From positions 1 through 64,000 of the forward strand of contig NZ_MPHJ01000003.1 of assembly GCF_001957125.1 (NCBI RefSeq): 64,000 bases of DNA, read 5' to 3'. Positions 37,531 to 47,531 of this stretch are shown piece after piece (the stretch's first letter is position 1; the number at the start of each line of letters is the position of its first letter). The notes under the pieces were generated by a model. The model saw only the letters and a program-made list of their open reading frames with translations, was not told where the DNA came from and made no database searches. The position numbers were made by a program, and so were the translations under genes. Origin of the DNA: Shewanella sp. UCD-KL12. GTDB taxonomy: Bacteria; Pseudomonadota; Gammaproteobacteria; Enterobacterales; Shewanellaceae.

Positions 37531-37548
37531 GATGCATACGTATGCATC
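37531..37548. promoter_or_regulatory. MalR operator 2, perfect 18-bp palindrome
   Basis: GATGCATAC-GTATGCATC lies 63 bp upstream of the cytosolic GH13 start. It contains the central CG of LacI-family sites and matches the other two copies in its core. Confidence 0.82.
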
Positions 37549-37618
37549 AAAGTTTATTTTTTTGTCGTTTATCCAGCGAGTTAACGGGTAGGTAATGAAT
37601 TTGTTATTTTTGTGGTGC

Positions 37619-37632
37619 TGAATACGTATGCA
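37619..37632. promoter_or_regulatory. MalR operator 3
   Basis: TGAATACGTATGCA is the exact reverse complement of operator 1. It lies about 95 bp upstream of the plus-strand amylase operon. Confidence 0.78.
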
Positions 37633-37727
37633 AGATGTTGTGCAGTGATATTGGTTCACATTACTATTTTCTATATCGCTCGGTCGGTATCTCTACATAC
37701 ATTCAAATAATAACAATAGGGTGAAAC

Positions 37728-39605
37728 ATGCGATTATTTTCTTTACTTCTCTGGGGAGTTGTCGGTTTGCAAGTATCTGGCTGCGGCGCTCAACAGCCCG
37801 ACGCTAAGCCTACACAGGAAAAAAGCAGTGATTTAGCCTCAAAGCCCGTTGTTTACCAAATGTTTACCCGTTTATATGGCAATCAAAATAGCACCAATAT
37901 TCCTTGGGGAACCATAGAGCAAAATGGTGTGGGTAAGTTTAACGACATCAATAGTGCCGCATTAAACAGTATTAGTGATCTTGGTGTGACCCATGTTTGG
38001 TACACAGGCGTGTTGCATCATGGGGTAATAAGAGGCTATAGCGAAATTGGTATTAGCAATGATGACCCCGATGTCGTCAAAGGGCTAGCGGGCTCTCCCT
38101 ATGCTATTAAGGATTACTATAATGTTAATCCCGATCTTGCCGTTAACCCCTCTAAGCGCTTATCGGAGTTTGAATCACTGATTAAGCGTACCCATGAACA
38201 TGGCCTCAAAGTGATTATCGATATTGTGCCTAATCATGTGGCTAGAAATTATACCTCTATCACTAAGCCGAAGGGCGTTATCGATCTCGGTGCTAATGAT
38301 GATAAAAGCAAAACTTACTCAAGAAGTAATGACTTCTATTATGTCGTTGGACAAGACTTTGTCGTGCCCAAGTTATCTCCCAATGAGCAGCCCTTAGGCG
38401 GTGAATTCCACCCGCTAAGTGATGGAGTGTTTTCAGAGAGCCCTGCAAAATGGACTGGAAATGGCTCCCGTGTAGCTCAACCTAATAAGCATGATTGGTA
38501 TGAGACTGTAAAAATTAACTACGGCGTAAGGCCTGATGGTAGTTATGACTTTGCTCGACTGCCACAATCTCTGAGCACGGCAAGTACCGCTGAACATTAT
38601 CAGTTTTGGCAGGGAAAAGATCTGCCTCCAAGCTGGATTAAAATGAGAGATATTGCATTTTATTGGCTTGATAAAGATGTAGATGGCTTCAGGTTCGATA
38701 TGGCTGAGATGGTTCCTGTGGCGTTTTGGAGCTACTTAAACAGTCAGATAAAGCATAAAAATCCCCAAGCGACACTTATCGCTGAGGTATATAACCCTAG
38801 CTTGTATCGAGACTATATTCACTTAGGTCGTATGGATTACCTCTATGACAAGGTGGGCTTTTATGATGCCCTTAAAGCTGTCATGCAGGGGAAGGGGGAA
38901 CTTGATAAGGTCTTTACGGCGCATCAAGAGGTGTTAGATATTGAAACTCATATGCTGCACTTCTTGGAAAACCATGATGAGCAGCGTATCGCCTCACCAG
39001 AGTTTGCGGGCTCAAGCATAGTAGGTAAACCTGCTATGGTGATATCAAGCTTAATCGGCACTTCGCCTACGTTAGTTTACTTTGCTCAAGAGTTCGGTGA
39101 GCAGGGCGCTGAGGTGGGTGGTTTTGGTCAGCCAAGCCGGACCAGTATCTTCGATTATGTCGGGGTGCCGACAATGATCCGCTTTAACAATGGTGGCAAG
39201 TTTGATGGCGGCCAATCTCACCCTGAGGAGCTATCACTGCGACGCTTCTACCAAAGCTTGCTGGCGCTCAGTCAGTTACCGGCGGTGCATTCAGGTCAGT
39301 ATCAGTCTATTTATCAGTTCAATCGTGATAATAGTGTCGATTACCCTGTTGAGGTGGCCAGTTTTGTTCGCTGGAGTGAGCAACAAAAACTCTTGGTGTT
39401 GGCTAACTTCTCTCACTCTGAAAAAACGTTCAATATAGTGCTCCCAGAGACGGTAACTAAAGAGTGGCAGGTTAACCAGAGCCTTATATTTAGCGAGCGT
39501 TTGGGTGAGCTGAGTGAACTGACATTTGAGATGCAAGATGGCCAGTTAACTGCCGAAGTGACGCTTGAAGCGTTAGAGAGCAAAGTACTGAGTTGGGACA
39601 AATAA
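37728..39605 (+). CDS. Lipoprotein GH13 alpha-amylase
   Basis: 625 residues. The leader ends in a lipobox VSGC (Cys19), so the enzyme is membrane-anchored. GH13 motifs: DIVPNH (165-170), nucleophile Asp324 in DGFRFDMAE, acid/base Glu353 in IAEVYNP, and His416-Asp417 in LENHDEQR. It should attack starch or maltodextrins in the periplasm or at the cell surface. It opens an operon with the GH31 gene, whose ATG overlaps this stop (TAATG), then the transporter and a further amylase. Confidence 0.92.
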   Translation: MRLFSLLLWGVVGLQVSGCGAQQPDAKPTQEKSSDLASKPVVYQMFTRLYGNQNSTNIPWGTIEQNGVGKFNDINSAALNSISDLGVTHVWYTGVLHHGVIRGYSEIGISNDDPDVVKGLAGSPYAIKDYYNVNPDLAVNPSKRLSEFESLIKRTHEHGLKVIIDIVPNHVARNYTSITKPKGVIDLGANDDKSKTYSRSNDFYYVVGQDFVVPKLSPNEQPLGGEFHPLSDGVFSESPAKWTGNGSRVAQPNKHDWYETVKINYGVRPDGSYDFARLPQSLSTASTAEHYQFWQGKDLPPSWIKMRDIAFYWLDKDVDGFRFDMAEMVPVAFWSYLNSQIKHKNPQATLIAEVYNPSLYRDYIHLGRMDYLYDKVGFYDALKAVMQGKGELDKVFTAHQEVLDIETHMLHFLENHDEQRIASPEFAGSSIVGKPAMVISSLIGTSPTLVYFAQEFGEQGAEVGGFGQPSRTSIFDYVGVPTMIRFNNGGKFDGGQSHPEELSLRRFYQSLLALSQLPAVHSGQYQSIYQFNRDNSVDYPVEVASFVRWSEQQKLLVLANFSHSEKTFNIVLPETVTKEWQVNQSLIFSERLGELSELTFEMQDGQLTAEVTLEALESKVLSWDK

Positions 39606-41983
39606 TGAAAACATTACAGGTTAATATTGCTGCCATTATTGTTGCAGCCTGTTCATTCTCAGTTTTATCAGCCGACTATCAGTCCCACCAATTACTTGAT
39701 GGGAAACTGGTGATTAAGACTGATGAAGGAGCACTGAGCTTAACGGCGTTAAATACTCAGGCTATCGAGACCCATTATCAGCCAAGTGGCGTGAAACAGC
39801 TGCCCAGTTTCGCCATTGCCAGAACGCCATCATCGGTGACCGCCCATGTGACTCAAACTGATGAAGCTGTAACATTTTCTGCTGGAGATATCAGTGCTGT
39901 GATTGACAAGCGCCCAGTCAGAATTAGTTACTTTTATCAGGGAAAGCCGATAGCCAAAGAGGAAGTTGGTTTTTTTCACACTGAAACATTGAGTGGATTT
40001 CGCTTTACGCTAAATGATGATGAAAAGCTGCTAGGTGCAGGTCAGCGTGTCTTAGGTATGGATAGACGTGGTCATCGTCTGCCGCTTTATAACCGCGCTC
40101 ACTATGGTTATGAAACCAAGTCAGAGCAGATGTACTTTAGTGTTCCGGCGGTCATGTCATCAAATCGATATTCTATTATGTTCGATAATAGCGCCAGCGG
40201 CCATGTTGACCTTGGTGCTACCGAAAAGGATGTGTTGCAGTTTGAAGCTGTCGCTGGACGCACTAGCTATATCGTCTCGGGTGCAAAAAGTTATGCGGAG
40301 TTAGTTAAGCTTCACTCACAAGTCACTGGATACCAACCTCTGCCCAATCGCTGGACACTAGGCAATTTTGCCTCACGTTTTGGCTATCGTACTCAGGCCG
40401 AAGCTGAGATGGTGGTGGATGAGTTTATTGCCAAAGGTATCCCGTTAGATGCGATAGTGCTTGATCTCTATTGGTTCGGTAAAGATGTCAAAGGGCATAT
40501 GGGCAATCTTGCCTGGGATAAAATCGCTTGGCCAAACCCGACTGAAATGATCAAAAGCTTTAGGAATAAAGGGGTGAAAACTGTGCTTATTTCTGAGCCG
40601 TTTATACTCACCACCTCTAAGCGCTGGGACGATGCTGTTGCGAGTAAGGCACTGGCAACCAATTTGGCAGGTGAGCCTAAAACCTTTGATTTTTACTTCG
40701 GTAACACAGGCTTAATTGATCTGTTTTCGCCTCAGGGGCAAGCTTGGCTTGGGGATATCTATCAGGAGCTTGCAGAGCAAGGCGTTGCTGGCTGGTGGGG
40801 GGATCTCGGTGAGCCAGAGGTGCATCCAGGCGATACTCAACATGCTATCGGCACCGCCGATGAGATCCATAATGCCTATGGCCATCAGTGGGCTAAGATG
40901 GTGGCAGATTTTGAAGCGAAACATCGCCCAGAGCAACGTCCGTTTATTATGATGCGTGCAGGCTTCTTAGGCTCACAGCGCTATGGCATGGTGCCATGGA
41001 CGGGTGATGTGAGTCGCTCTTGGGGCGGACTAAAGCCACAAGTTGAACTTGCGCTACAGATGGGGTTATGGGGATTTGGCTACATTCACTCAGACTTAGG
41101 TGGGTTTGCGGGCGGCGATAAGTTCGATGCTGAACTTTACACTCGCTGGATGCAATATGGGGTTTTTCAGCCTGTATACCGTCCCCATGGTCAGGATAAT
41201 ATCGCCCCAGAACCTATCTTCCATGATGAGAAGACCCAAGCGATTATTAAACGTTTTATTCAGCTCAGATATCAGATGCTGCCTTATAACTACACCTTAA
41301 GTTATGAGCACAGCACCTCTGGAATGCCTCTGATGCGCCCACTCGCCTTTGAGTTTGATGACATGGAAATGTTAGACAATAAAGATTCATATCTCTGGGG
41401 AGATAGCTTTTTGGTGACGCCAGTGGTTGAACCTGGGATAAAAAGTGTCAAAGTGAACTTGCCTAAAGGCGTATGGTTTGATTATTTCAGCGGCCAGCGT
41501 TTTCTCGGCGGAAAAGTGATCACTCAAGCAACAGATATCAATACCTTACCTGTGCTTATTAAAGCGGGTGCATTTATCCCTATGGTTGATGTGGTTCAGT
41601 CGAGCGATGATTACTCTTCTAAGCAACTGACATTACACCATTATGTGGATAGTTCAGTTTCAAGCGCGACCGGGAAAATGTTTGAAGATGATGGCAATAG
41701 CGTAGACAGTTTAGCAACAGGCGCCTATCGATTGTTTCAGTTCAGCGCTAAGCGCACCGATTCGGCATATCTAATAGCTATTGGGTCAACGGGCAAGGGC
41801 TATCAGTCAGAGCCTGCGCAGCGACAACTCTCAATCGTGATCCACCATCAGCAACAGCGCCCTGCAAGGGTACTGGTTGACGGGGAAGCCGTTAAGTTTG
41901 TTTATCACTCAGAGGATCAAGAATTAACCTTCGAGCTAATGTTATCTGCAGATAACACTCAGGTCGAAATACAAGGTAAGTAG
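39605..41983 (+). CDS. Exported GH31 alpha-glucosidase
   Basis: 792 residues from ATG 39605, which shares a base with the amylase stop. A signal peptide ends at SVLSA (residue 23). GH31 signatures: LDLYWFGKD, nucleophile Asp400 in GWWGDLGEPE and acid/base Asp468 in WTGDVSRSWGG. The C-terminal region holds the usual beta-sandwich domains. It releases glucose from non-reducing ends of maltodextrins or isomalto-branches in the periplasm, complementing the endo-acting amylases of the operon. Confidence 0.93.
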   Translation: MKTLQVNIAAIIVAACSFSVLSADYQSHQLLDGKLVIKTDEGALSLTALNTQAIETHYQPSGVKQLPSFAIARTPSSVTAHVTQTDEAVTFSAGDISAVIDKRPVRISYFYQGKPIAKEEVGFFHTETLSGFRFTLNDDEKLLGAGQRVLGMDRRGHRLPLYNRAHYGYETKSEQMYFSVPAVMSSNRYSIMFDNSASGHVDLGATEKDVLQFEAVAGRTSYIVSGAKSYAELVKLHSQVTGYQPLPNRWTLGNFASRFGYRTQAEAEMVVDEFIAKGIPLDAIVLDLYWFGKDVKGHMGNLAWDKIAWPNPTEMIKSFRNKGVKTVLISEPFILTTSKRWDDAVASKALATNLAGEPKTFDFYFGNTGLIDLFSPQGQAWLGDIYQELAEQGVAGWWGDLGEPEVHPGDTQHAIGTADEIHNAYGHQWAKMVADFEAKHRPEQRPFIMMRAGFLGSQRYGMVPWTGDVSRSWGGLKPQVELALQMGLWGFGYIHSDLGGFAGGDKFDAELYTRWMQYGVFQPVYRPHGQDNIAPEPIFHDEKTQAIIKRFIQLRYQMLPYNYTLSYEHSTSGMPLMRPLAFEFDDMEMLDNKDSYLWGDSFLVTPVVEPGIKSVKVNLPKGVWFDYFSGQRFLGGKVITQATDINTLPVLIKAGAFIPMVDVVQSSDDYSSKQLTLHHYVDSSVSSATGKMFEDDGNSVDSLATGAYRLFQFSAKRTDSAYLIAIGSTGKGYQSEPAQRQLSIVIHHQQQRPARVLVDGEAVKFVYHSEDQELTFELMLSADNTQVEIQGK

Positions 41984-42048
41984 CCATATCGGTTATTAGC
42001 ATTCTAAATGCTAAGTAATATTAGAATAAGAATAAAAAGGGTATCGAC

Positions 42049-43545
42049 ATGGAAAACAACACCTTTGAACGGCCAAACCTAAGCTTTTGGCAGATATGGA
42101 ATATGTGTTTCGGCTTTTTGGGGATTCAGTTTGGCTTTGCACTGCAAAATGCCAATGTGAGCCGAATATTTCAAACCTTAGGTGCATCGATGGATGAGAT
42201 CCCTATTTTATGGATTGCAGCCCCGATAACAGGTTTGATTGTTCAGCCGATTGTGGGGTATTTCTCAGATAGAACCTGGACGCGGTTAGGTCGCCGTCGT
42301 CCCTATTTTCTTTATGGGGCAATCGCGACATCTTTAGCACTTGTCTTTATGCCTCATTCGCCGACGTTATGGATTGCAGCTGGCATGCTTTGGATATTAG
42401 ATGCTTCAATCAATGTCTCTATGGAGCCTTTCAGGGCATTTGTGGGCGATCAGTTAAATGATAAGCAACGCCCGACAGGCTATGCCATGCAAAGCTTCTT
42501 TATCGGTATTGGTGCCGTTGTCGCATCTATGCTGCCTTGGATTTTAGCTAACTGGCTTGATGTCAGTAATGTTGCTCCAAAAGGTCAGTTACCTGATTCC
42601 GTGGTGTTTTCCTTCTATTTTGGTGCCGCTGTATTACTGTTGACTGTAGGCTGGACAGTGTTTTCGACCAAAGAGTATAGTCCTCAGGAGTTAAGCCAGT
42701 TCGATGGCGGCGATGAGAGCGAGCAAACCGGGCCAAGCAGCAGTCGATTTAAATTTTTGGCCGCTATCTATCTTGGGATAGGTGCACTGATAACCGCTTT
42801 GGTATACACCTTAGGTGCTGAGCCTCAGCTCTATATCTTGTCTTTTGGCCTGATGGTGTTTGGCATGTTGCAACTCGTCGTTGCTATGTTGAAAAAAGGC
42901 GAAGGTGAGCTCAAAGGGCTATGGCAGGTGTTTGATGACTTGTACTTGATGCCCGATACCATGAAGCAGCTAGCTTGGGTGCAATTTTTTTCCTGGTTTG
43001 CGCTATTTTCAATGTGGATTTACACCACTGCAGCAGTCACCTCATTTCACTTTGGTAGCAGTGATGCTACCTCTGAAGCCTTCAATGAAGGGGCTAACTG
43101 GGTAGGCGTCTTGTTTGCGTCATACAATGGTTTTTCGGCGATTGCGGCCATGGTGATCCCATTATTAGTGCGCAAGTTAGGGATCAGGCTGTCCCATGGC
43201 TTTAACCTGATTTTAGGCGCGTTAGGCTTGTTATCTTTTCTGTTTATAGAAAACCCGCAATACTTACTGTTTTCTATGGTGGGAATAGGGTTTGCTTGGG
43301 CATCTATCTTGTCGCTCCCCTATGCGATGTTGGCCAGCTCTATCAGTGCAAAGAAGATGGGGTTATATATGGGGATCTTTAACTTTTTTATCGTTATTCC
43401 GCAGATACTCGCCGCCACCATCTTAGGTTTGTTAGTGAAAAACCTGTTTGATAATAATCCCGTTTATGCGTTAGTGATAGGTGCGGTGAGTTTTGTCATT
43501 GCAGCGCTATGCACCGCCTTAGTTAAGCCTGTAAAGGGGAGATGA
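42049..43545 (+). CDS. GPH/MFS sugar transporter (maltose type)
   Basis: 498 residues, 12 predicted membrane segments. The loop between helices 2 and 3 reads RTWTRLGRRRPYFLYG, the conserved GRRRPY motif of the SLC45/GPH-type sugar-proton symporters seen in Shewanella and Caulobacter maltose loci. AAAAAGGG precedes ATG 42049. It moves maltose or glucose oligomers from periplasm to cytosol, where the GH13 glucosidase and glucokinase finish the job. The next amylase gene follows after 1 bp. Confidence 0.92.
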   Translation: MENNTFERPNLSFWQIWNMCFGFLGIQFGFALQNANVSRIFQTLGASMDEIPILWIAAPITGLIVQPIVGYFSDRTWTRLGRRRPYFLYGAIATSLALVFMPHSPTLWIAAGMLWILDASINVSMEPFRAFVGDQLNDKQRPTGYAMQSFFIGIGAVVASMLPWILANWLDVSNVAPKGQLPDSVVFSFYFGAAVLLLTVGWTVFSTKEYSPQELSQFDGGDESEQTGPSSSRFKFLAAIYLGIGALITALVYTLGAEPQLYILSFGLMVFGMLQLVVAMLKKGEGELKGLWQVFDDLYLMPDTMKQLAWVQFFSWFALFSMWIYTTAAVTSFHFGSSDATSEAFNEGANWVGVLFASYNGFSAIAAMVIPLLVRKLGIRLSHGFNLILGALGLLSFLFIENPQYLLFSMVGIGFAWASILSLPYAMLASSISAKKMGLYMGIFNFFIVIPQILAATILGLLVKNLFDNNPVYALVIGAVSFVIAALCTALVKPVKGR

Positions 43546-43546
43546 T

Positions 43547-45223
43547 ATGAGTGCTAAATTGAGCTTAACCGCTTTGTCACTGCTTGTTGTGAGCAGTACA
43601 TCTCTTGCTGATGAAAAGCCTGAGCTGCCAGAGTATTACGGCACCTTACACCCGTTTGCCAAAGAGGCGGTGTATTTTCTTATGACAGATCGTTTTGTCG
43701 ATGGGGATAAGCGTAATAACCATGTTCAACAAGGCGGCGCAAAAGGGAGTGATACCCATACCTTTAATCGTGAGCTCAAAGGGCCTAACGGTAAAGTGGC
43801 GAATGTCGGCTACTTGGGCGGTGATTACCAAGGTGTGTTAAACAATGCAGACTATATTCGCAGTATGGGGTTTACCGCTATTTGGCTCACACCTATCTGG
43901 GATAACCCAGATGAAGCCTTTACGGGAGGGACTCCTATCGAGTTTGGCGGCAAGTTTAATGATGGTGGCAAAACGGGCTACCATGGCTACTGGGGAACTA
44001 ATTTTTATCAAGAAGATGAACACTGGGGCTCAGAGAGTCTTAACTTCAAAGCCTACAGTGACACATTGCGTGAGCAACACGGTATTAAATCTGTGCTGGA
44101 TATCGTGGCTAATCACGGTAGCCCCAGCTTCACGATGCCGGAGCAGCAAGCTAAATTTGGCCAATTGTTTGATGCTAAGGGGGAGCTGGTCGCCGACCAT
44201 CAGAATTTAGCTCCTGAGATGCTCGATGATAATAACCCGTTGCATGATTTCTATAATCGACATAAGGATATCGCTCAGCTTTCAGATCTGAATCAAGATA
44301 ACCCTGCGGTTGTTGACTATCTCACTCAGGCTTACTTGCATTGGATTGAGCAAGGCGCTGATGCGATTCGAGTCGATACCATCAAACATATGCCCCACCA
44401 TTTTTGGAAAACGGTCAGCGATACTATCCGCAGTAAACACCCTAACTTTTTCATGTTTGCCGAAAGTTTCGACTATAACGCGAACTTTATCGCTCAGCAT
44501 ACCTTAGCGAAGAATGGTGGTTATAGCGTGCTCGACTTTCCACTTAAGGAGAAGATGCTTAAGGTGTTTGAAGACCCAGCGTCTGACTACGCTGAATTAG
44601 TTGATGCGCTGCATTTAACGCATGGGCCCTATGTGAACCCATATGAGTTAACCACCTTTTATGATAATCATGATATGGCACGTATGAATGCGAGTGATGA
44701 CGGCTTTATCGATGCCCATAACTTCTTGTTCACCAGCCGCGGTATTCCGGTTATCTACTATGGTTCTGAAATGGGCTTTATGCGTGGGCGTGCTGAACAT
44801 GAAGGTAATCGAAACTACTTAGGTCAAGATGGAGTGGAAGCGGCAAAAACATCAAAAATTCATATACAGCTGTCGCGAGTCGGCCAGCTTCGAAAATCTA
44901 TGCCGACATTGCAACGCGGTGTGCAGCTTAATATTGAGTTTTCCAATGATACCGCCAGTTTTTTACGTGTGCTTGGCGGTAAGGCTGATGCTGAAATCAC
45001 TTTAGTTATGCTCAACAAGGGAGATGCGAACACTGAGGTGAAGATTAATAATCTGCTGCAAGCTGGGCTTTGGGTCGAGCAGTTAGGTGGGCAAGAGGTG
45101 AAAGTAAAGACTGAGCTACGTACTGAGATTGCTGCTCATGATCTTAAGGTTTGGCACTACCGCGGAGCGATCACAAATCCAGAGTTAATCGCTGCGCTAA
45201 AGGTGCATATGGCTCACAAGTAG
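43547..45223 (+). CDS. Exported GH13 alpha-amylase
   Basis: 558 residues with signal peptide ending at TSLA (residue 21). GH13 of the cyclomaltodextrinase/CGTase-like group: YFLMTDRFVDGD (43-54), nucleophile Asp277 in AIRVDTIKHMP, acid/base Glu306 in MFAESFDYN, and His375-Asp376 in YDNHDMAR. It is a second extracytoplasmic endo-acting enzyme in the operon. GGGGAG lies directly before ATG 43547. The FAESFDYN form suggests liquefying or maltose-forming activity, but product profile is not predictable. Confidence 0.9.
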   Translation: MSAKLSLTALSLLVVSSTSLADEKPELPEYYGTLHPFAKEAVYFLMTDRFVDGDKRNNHVQQGGAKGSDTHTFNRELKGPNGKVANVGYLGGDYQGVLNNADYIRSMGFTAIWLTPIWDNPDEAFTGGTPIEFGGKFNDGGKTGYHGYWGTNFYQEDEHWGSESLNFKAYSDTLREQHGIKSVLDIVANHGSPSFTMPEQQAKFGQLFDAKGELVADHQNLAPEMLDDNNPLHDFYNRHKDIAQLSDLNQDNPAVVDYLTQAYLHWIEQGADAIRVDTIKHMPHHFWKTVSDTIRSKHPNFFMFAESFDYNANFIAQHTLAKNGGYSVLDFPLKEKMLKVFEDPASDYAELVDALHLTHGPYVNPYELTTFYDNHDMARMNASDDGFIDAHNFLFTSRGIPVIYYGSEMGFMRGRAEHEGNRNYLGQDGVEAAKTSKIHIQLSRVGQLRKSMPTLQRGVQLNIEFSNDTASFLRVLGGKADAEITLVMLNKGDANTEVKINNLLQAGLWVEQLGGQEVKVKTELRTEIAAHDLKVWHYRGAITNPELIAALKVHMAHK

Positions 45224-45258
45224 CACTGCTAATTGCCCTACGTACGTCTATTTGATTA

Positions 45259-46275
45259 TTAGGTGGAGTCACGCACCATCAACTGAGTTGCAAGGGTTTG
45301 GCTGGCGCAGGGCTCATCTTTAATCAGCTTAAGCAGTGAATGGACTAACTCTCTGCCCGCTAGGTTAGGATCTTGAAGGGCGGTGGTTAAAGAAGGCACG
45401 CCATATTTAGCCATAGGAATATCATCGAAGCCGACAACTTTTACCGCTTGTGGGATCGCAATATCGGCTTCCTTTAGCGCGCGTATTGCGCCTAGAGCGA
45501 TGTAATCACAGGCGCCAAAGATGGCATCAAATTTAGCTCCAGATGCCAGCAGGGTCTTAGTTGCTTGATAACCAGACTCTTCTGAAATCTCACAGTGTAA
45601 CTGCAAGAATGAGTTGGCATTGATGCCTCGTTGATTTAGGGCATCTATATAACCTTGAAAGCGATGTTGCAGTTCAGGGCTATTGGCTGAAACATCACCG
45701 AGAAAAGCGATGTTATTGCAGCCTTTATCTAATAGTAGTGAGGTGAGTTCGAAACCACCTGTTCGGTTATCGCAACCGATAGTGACACCTGGAAATTGCT
45801 CTCCTGTGGCTCCCCAACGCACAAAGTGGGCGCCAAGAGATTGCAGATTTAGCAGCTTTTGATGGTAGTCTAGGTAGTTACCATAGCCAAGCAGAATGAG
45901 GCCATCTGCTTTATGTGCATCCTCATACTCACGATGCATATTATCGCTGAGTTGTTGGAATGAGACTAATAGATCATAGCCTTGATTAGCACATGCACGA
46001 GTGATTGAGCCTAGCATTGAGAGGTAGAAAGGGTTGATACTTTCAGTACCCTCTGGCGTTTCTTCAAAAAGCAGTAAGGCTATGGTGTTACTGGATTGCC
46101 GGCGAAGGTTACTGGCATTTTTATCGACTCGGTAATCTAGCTCTTTAGCCGCAGCTAAGACCTTGTCTTTGGTTGCTTGATTGACGAGGGGACTGTCACT
46201 CAGTGCGCGTGATACGGTTGATTGTGATACGCCAGCTCTTTCGGCAATGTCGAACGATGTTATTTTTGAGCGCAT
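45259..46275 (-). CDS. malR: LacI-family repressor of the alpha-glucan locus
   Basis: 338 residues from ATG 46275, with GGAG 5 bases upstream; a GTG just before adds one residue. The DNA-binding domain is FDIAERAGVSQSTVSRALSD with the hinge helix NASNLRRQ (about 54-62). The effector domain is of the periplasmic-binding type. Its position next to the GH13 operon and glk, plus CG-centred palindromes in front of the receptor and GH13 genes, suggests it represses the locus until maltose or glucose derivatives appear. The name malR is by context. Confidence 0.85.
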   Translation of the reverse strand: MRSKITSFDIAERAGVSQSTVSRALSDSPLVNQATKDKVLAAAKELDYRVDKNASNLRRQSSNTIALLLFEETPEGTESINPFYLSMLGSITRACANQGYDLLVSFQQLSDNMHREYEDAHKADGLILLGYGNYLDYHQKLLNLQSLGAHFVRWGATGEQFPGVTIGCDNRTGGFELTSLLLDKGCNNIAFLGDVSANSPELQHRFQGYIDALNQRGINANSFLQLHCEISEESGYQATKTLLASGAKFDAIFGACDYIALGAIRALKEADIAIPQAVKVVGFDDIPMAKYGVPSLTTALQDPNLAGRELVHSLLKLIKDEPCASQTLATQLMVRDST

Positions 46276-46413
46276 CACGGCTCCATATAGTTATTATTTT
46301 TAGTGGACTAATCATACAGAACTGAAAAGATAATGAAAGCCGTTAACCCTTAGGCCCAAGGCTAAAAACGGCTCTGACTAATACATAAAATTACTTACTA
46401 GTAGGGAAACGTT

Positions 46414-47415
46414 ATGCCGCGTAAAAAAGGTTCACAAATTATTGTTGCAGATGTGGGTGGAACCAATGCGCGATTTGCTTTAGCAGAGGTGCAAAGTCAT
46501 CAGCTTGAACAGATTTCATTATCCCATGAAGAGACTTATGCCAGCGGTAATTACCCGAGTCTTGGTGATGTTTTAGCAACCTACCGGGAGCAACATCAGA
46601 TTGATACTGGTTTGGTTTGCATGGCGGTCGCAGGGCCGGTTTCAGACGGCAAGGCAAAGTTTACCAACTTAGACTGGCAAGTGAATGCGAGTCGAATTGA
46701 GGAGAAGTTTTCTTTAGAGCACGTATCCATTATCAATGATTTTGCCGCATTCGCCCAAGCAACCCCTTACTTGCCACAACAAGATATGAGTCGTCTTATT
46801 GACGCGCCAGGTGCCGCAGGAGCGCCAATTGCTGCGATTGGGGCGGGTACTGGCTTTGGTGTCGCTGCATTAGCGCATACCAATAAAGGTTACCAAGTGA
46901 GCGCTGCAGAGGGAGGCCACACTATTTTGGCTGCAGCAGATGAGTTTCAATGGCAGATATTACAAGCGGCGAAAGAGGAGTTTGATTACATCTGTGTTGA
47001 GCGCTTGCTCTCGGGGACGGGGCTGGCATTGCTTTATCGATGTGTCGCTAAGGTCAATGGGCAACAAGTACAACACTATCAATCAGCCGATGTGTCACGC
47101 TTAGCCGTGAGTGGCCAAGATAGTACTTGTGAGCAAACCTTAAATCTATTTTGTCAGTGGCTAGGGGCTGTGGCTGGTGATATCGCCTTGATCCAAGGTG
47201 CACGAGGTGGCGTGGTAATAGGGGGCGGAGTATTGCCAAGGTTTATTGACTTCGTTAAAGCGAGTCCGTTCGAGCAGGCGTTTAAAGCGAAAGGATTAAT
47301 GACTGAGTATATGGGAGATATTCCGGTGGATATCTCACTCAATACGAATGCGGCGCTTGTCGGCTCGGCCATATTCTTAGCCAATGAGCTAGCCGATAGT
47401 GGTATGCGTCAATAG
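46414..47415 (+). CDS. glk: Glucokinase
   Basis: 333 residues of the bacterial Glk (ROK-distinct, E. coli-type) family: phosphate motif ADVGGTNARFALAEV (13-27), catalytic Asp in INDFAAFAQ (about 108-116) and IGAGTGFGVAAL as the second phosphate loop. It phosphorylates the glucose set free by the alpha-glucosidases, giving glucose 6-phosphate. It is divergent from malR. No MalR-like palindrome was seen directly upstream. Confidence 0.93.
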   Translation: MPRKKGSQIIVADVGGTNARFALAEVQSHQLEQISLSHEETYASGNYPSLGDVLATYREQHQIDTGLVCMAVAGPVSDGKAKFTNLDWQVNASRIEEKFSLEHVSIINDFAAFAQATPYLPQQDMSRLIDAPGAAGAPIAAIGAGTGFGVAALAHTNKGYQVSAAEGGHTILAAADEFQWQILQAAKEEFDYICVERLLSGTGLALLYRCVAKVNGQQVQHYQSADVSRLAVSGQDSTCEQTLNLFCQWLGAVAGDIALIQGARGGVVIGGGVLPRFIDFVKASPFEQAFKAKGLMTEYMGDIPVDISLNTNAALVGSAIFLANELADSGMRQ

Positions 47416-47475
47416 GGGAGTTAAGCTCGGTTATCTAGCGTGACTAGCAGCTATTGTCATTAATACGCTCGCAAT

Positions 47476-47503
47476 AAAAATGCAGCCATTTGGCTGCATT
47501 TTT
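47476..47503. terminator. Bidirectional terminator glk / fadE-like
   Basis: AAAAATGCAGCC (47476-47487) pairs with GGCTGCATTTTT (47492-47503) around ATTT, between two convergent genes. Confidence 0.9.
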
Positions 47504-47531
47504 GTTTTTCGCTGAGATGAGGCTTTATACT

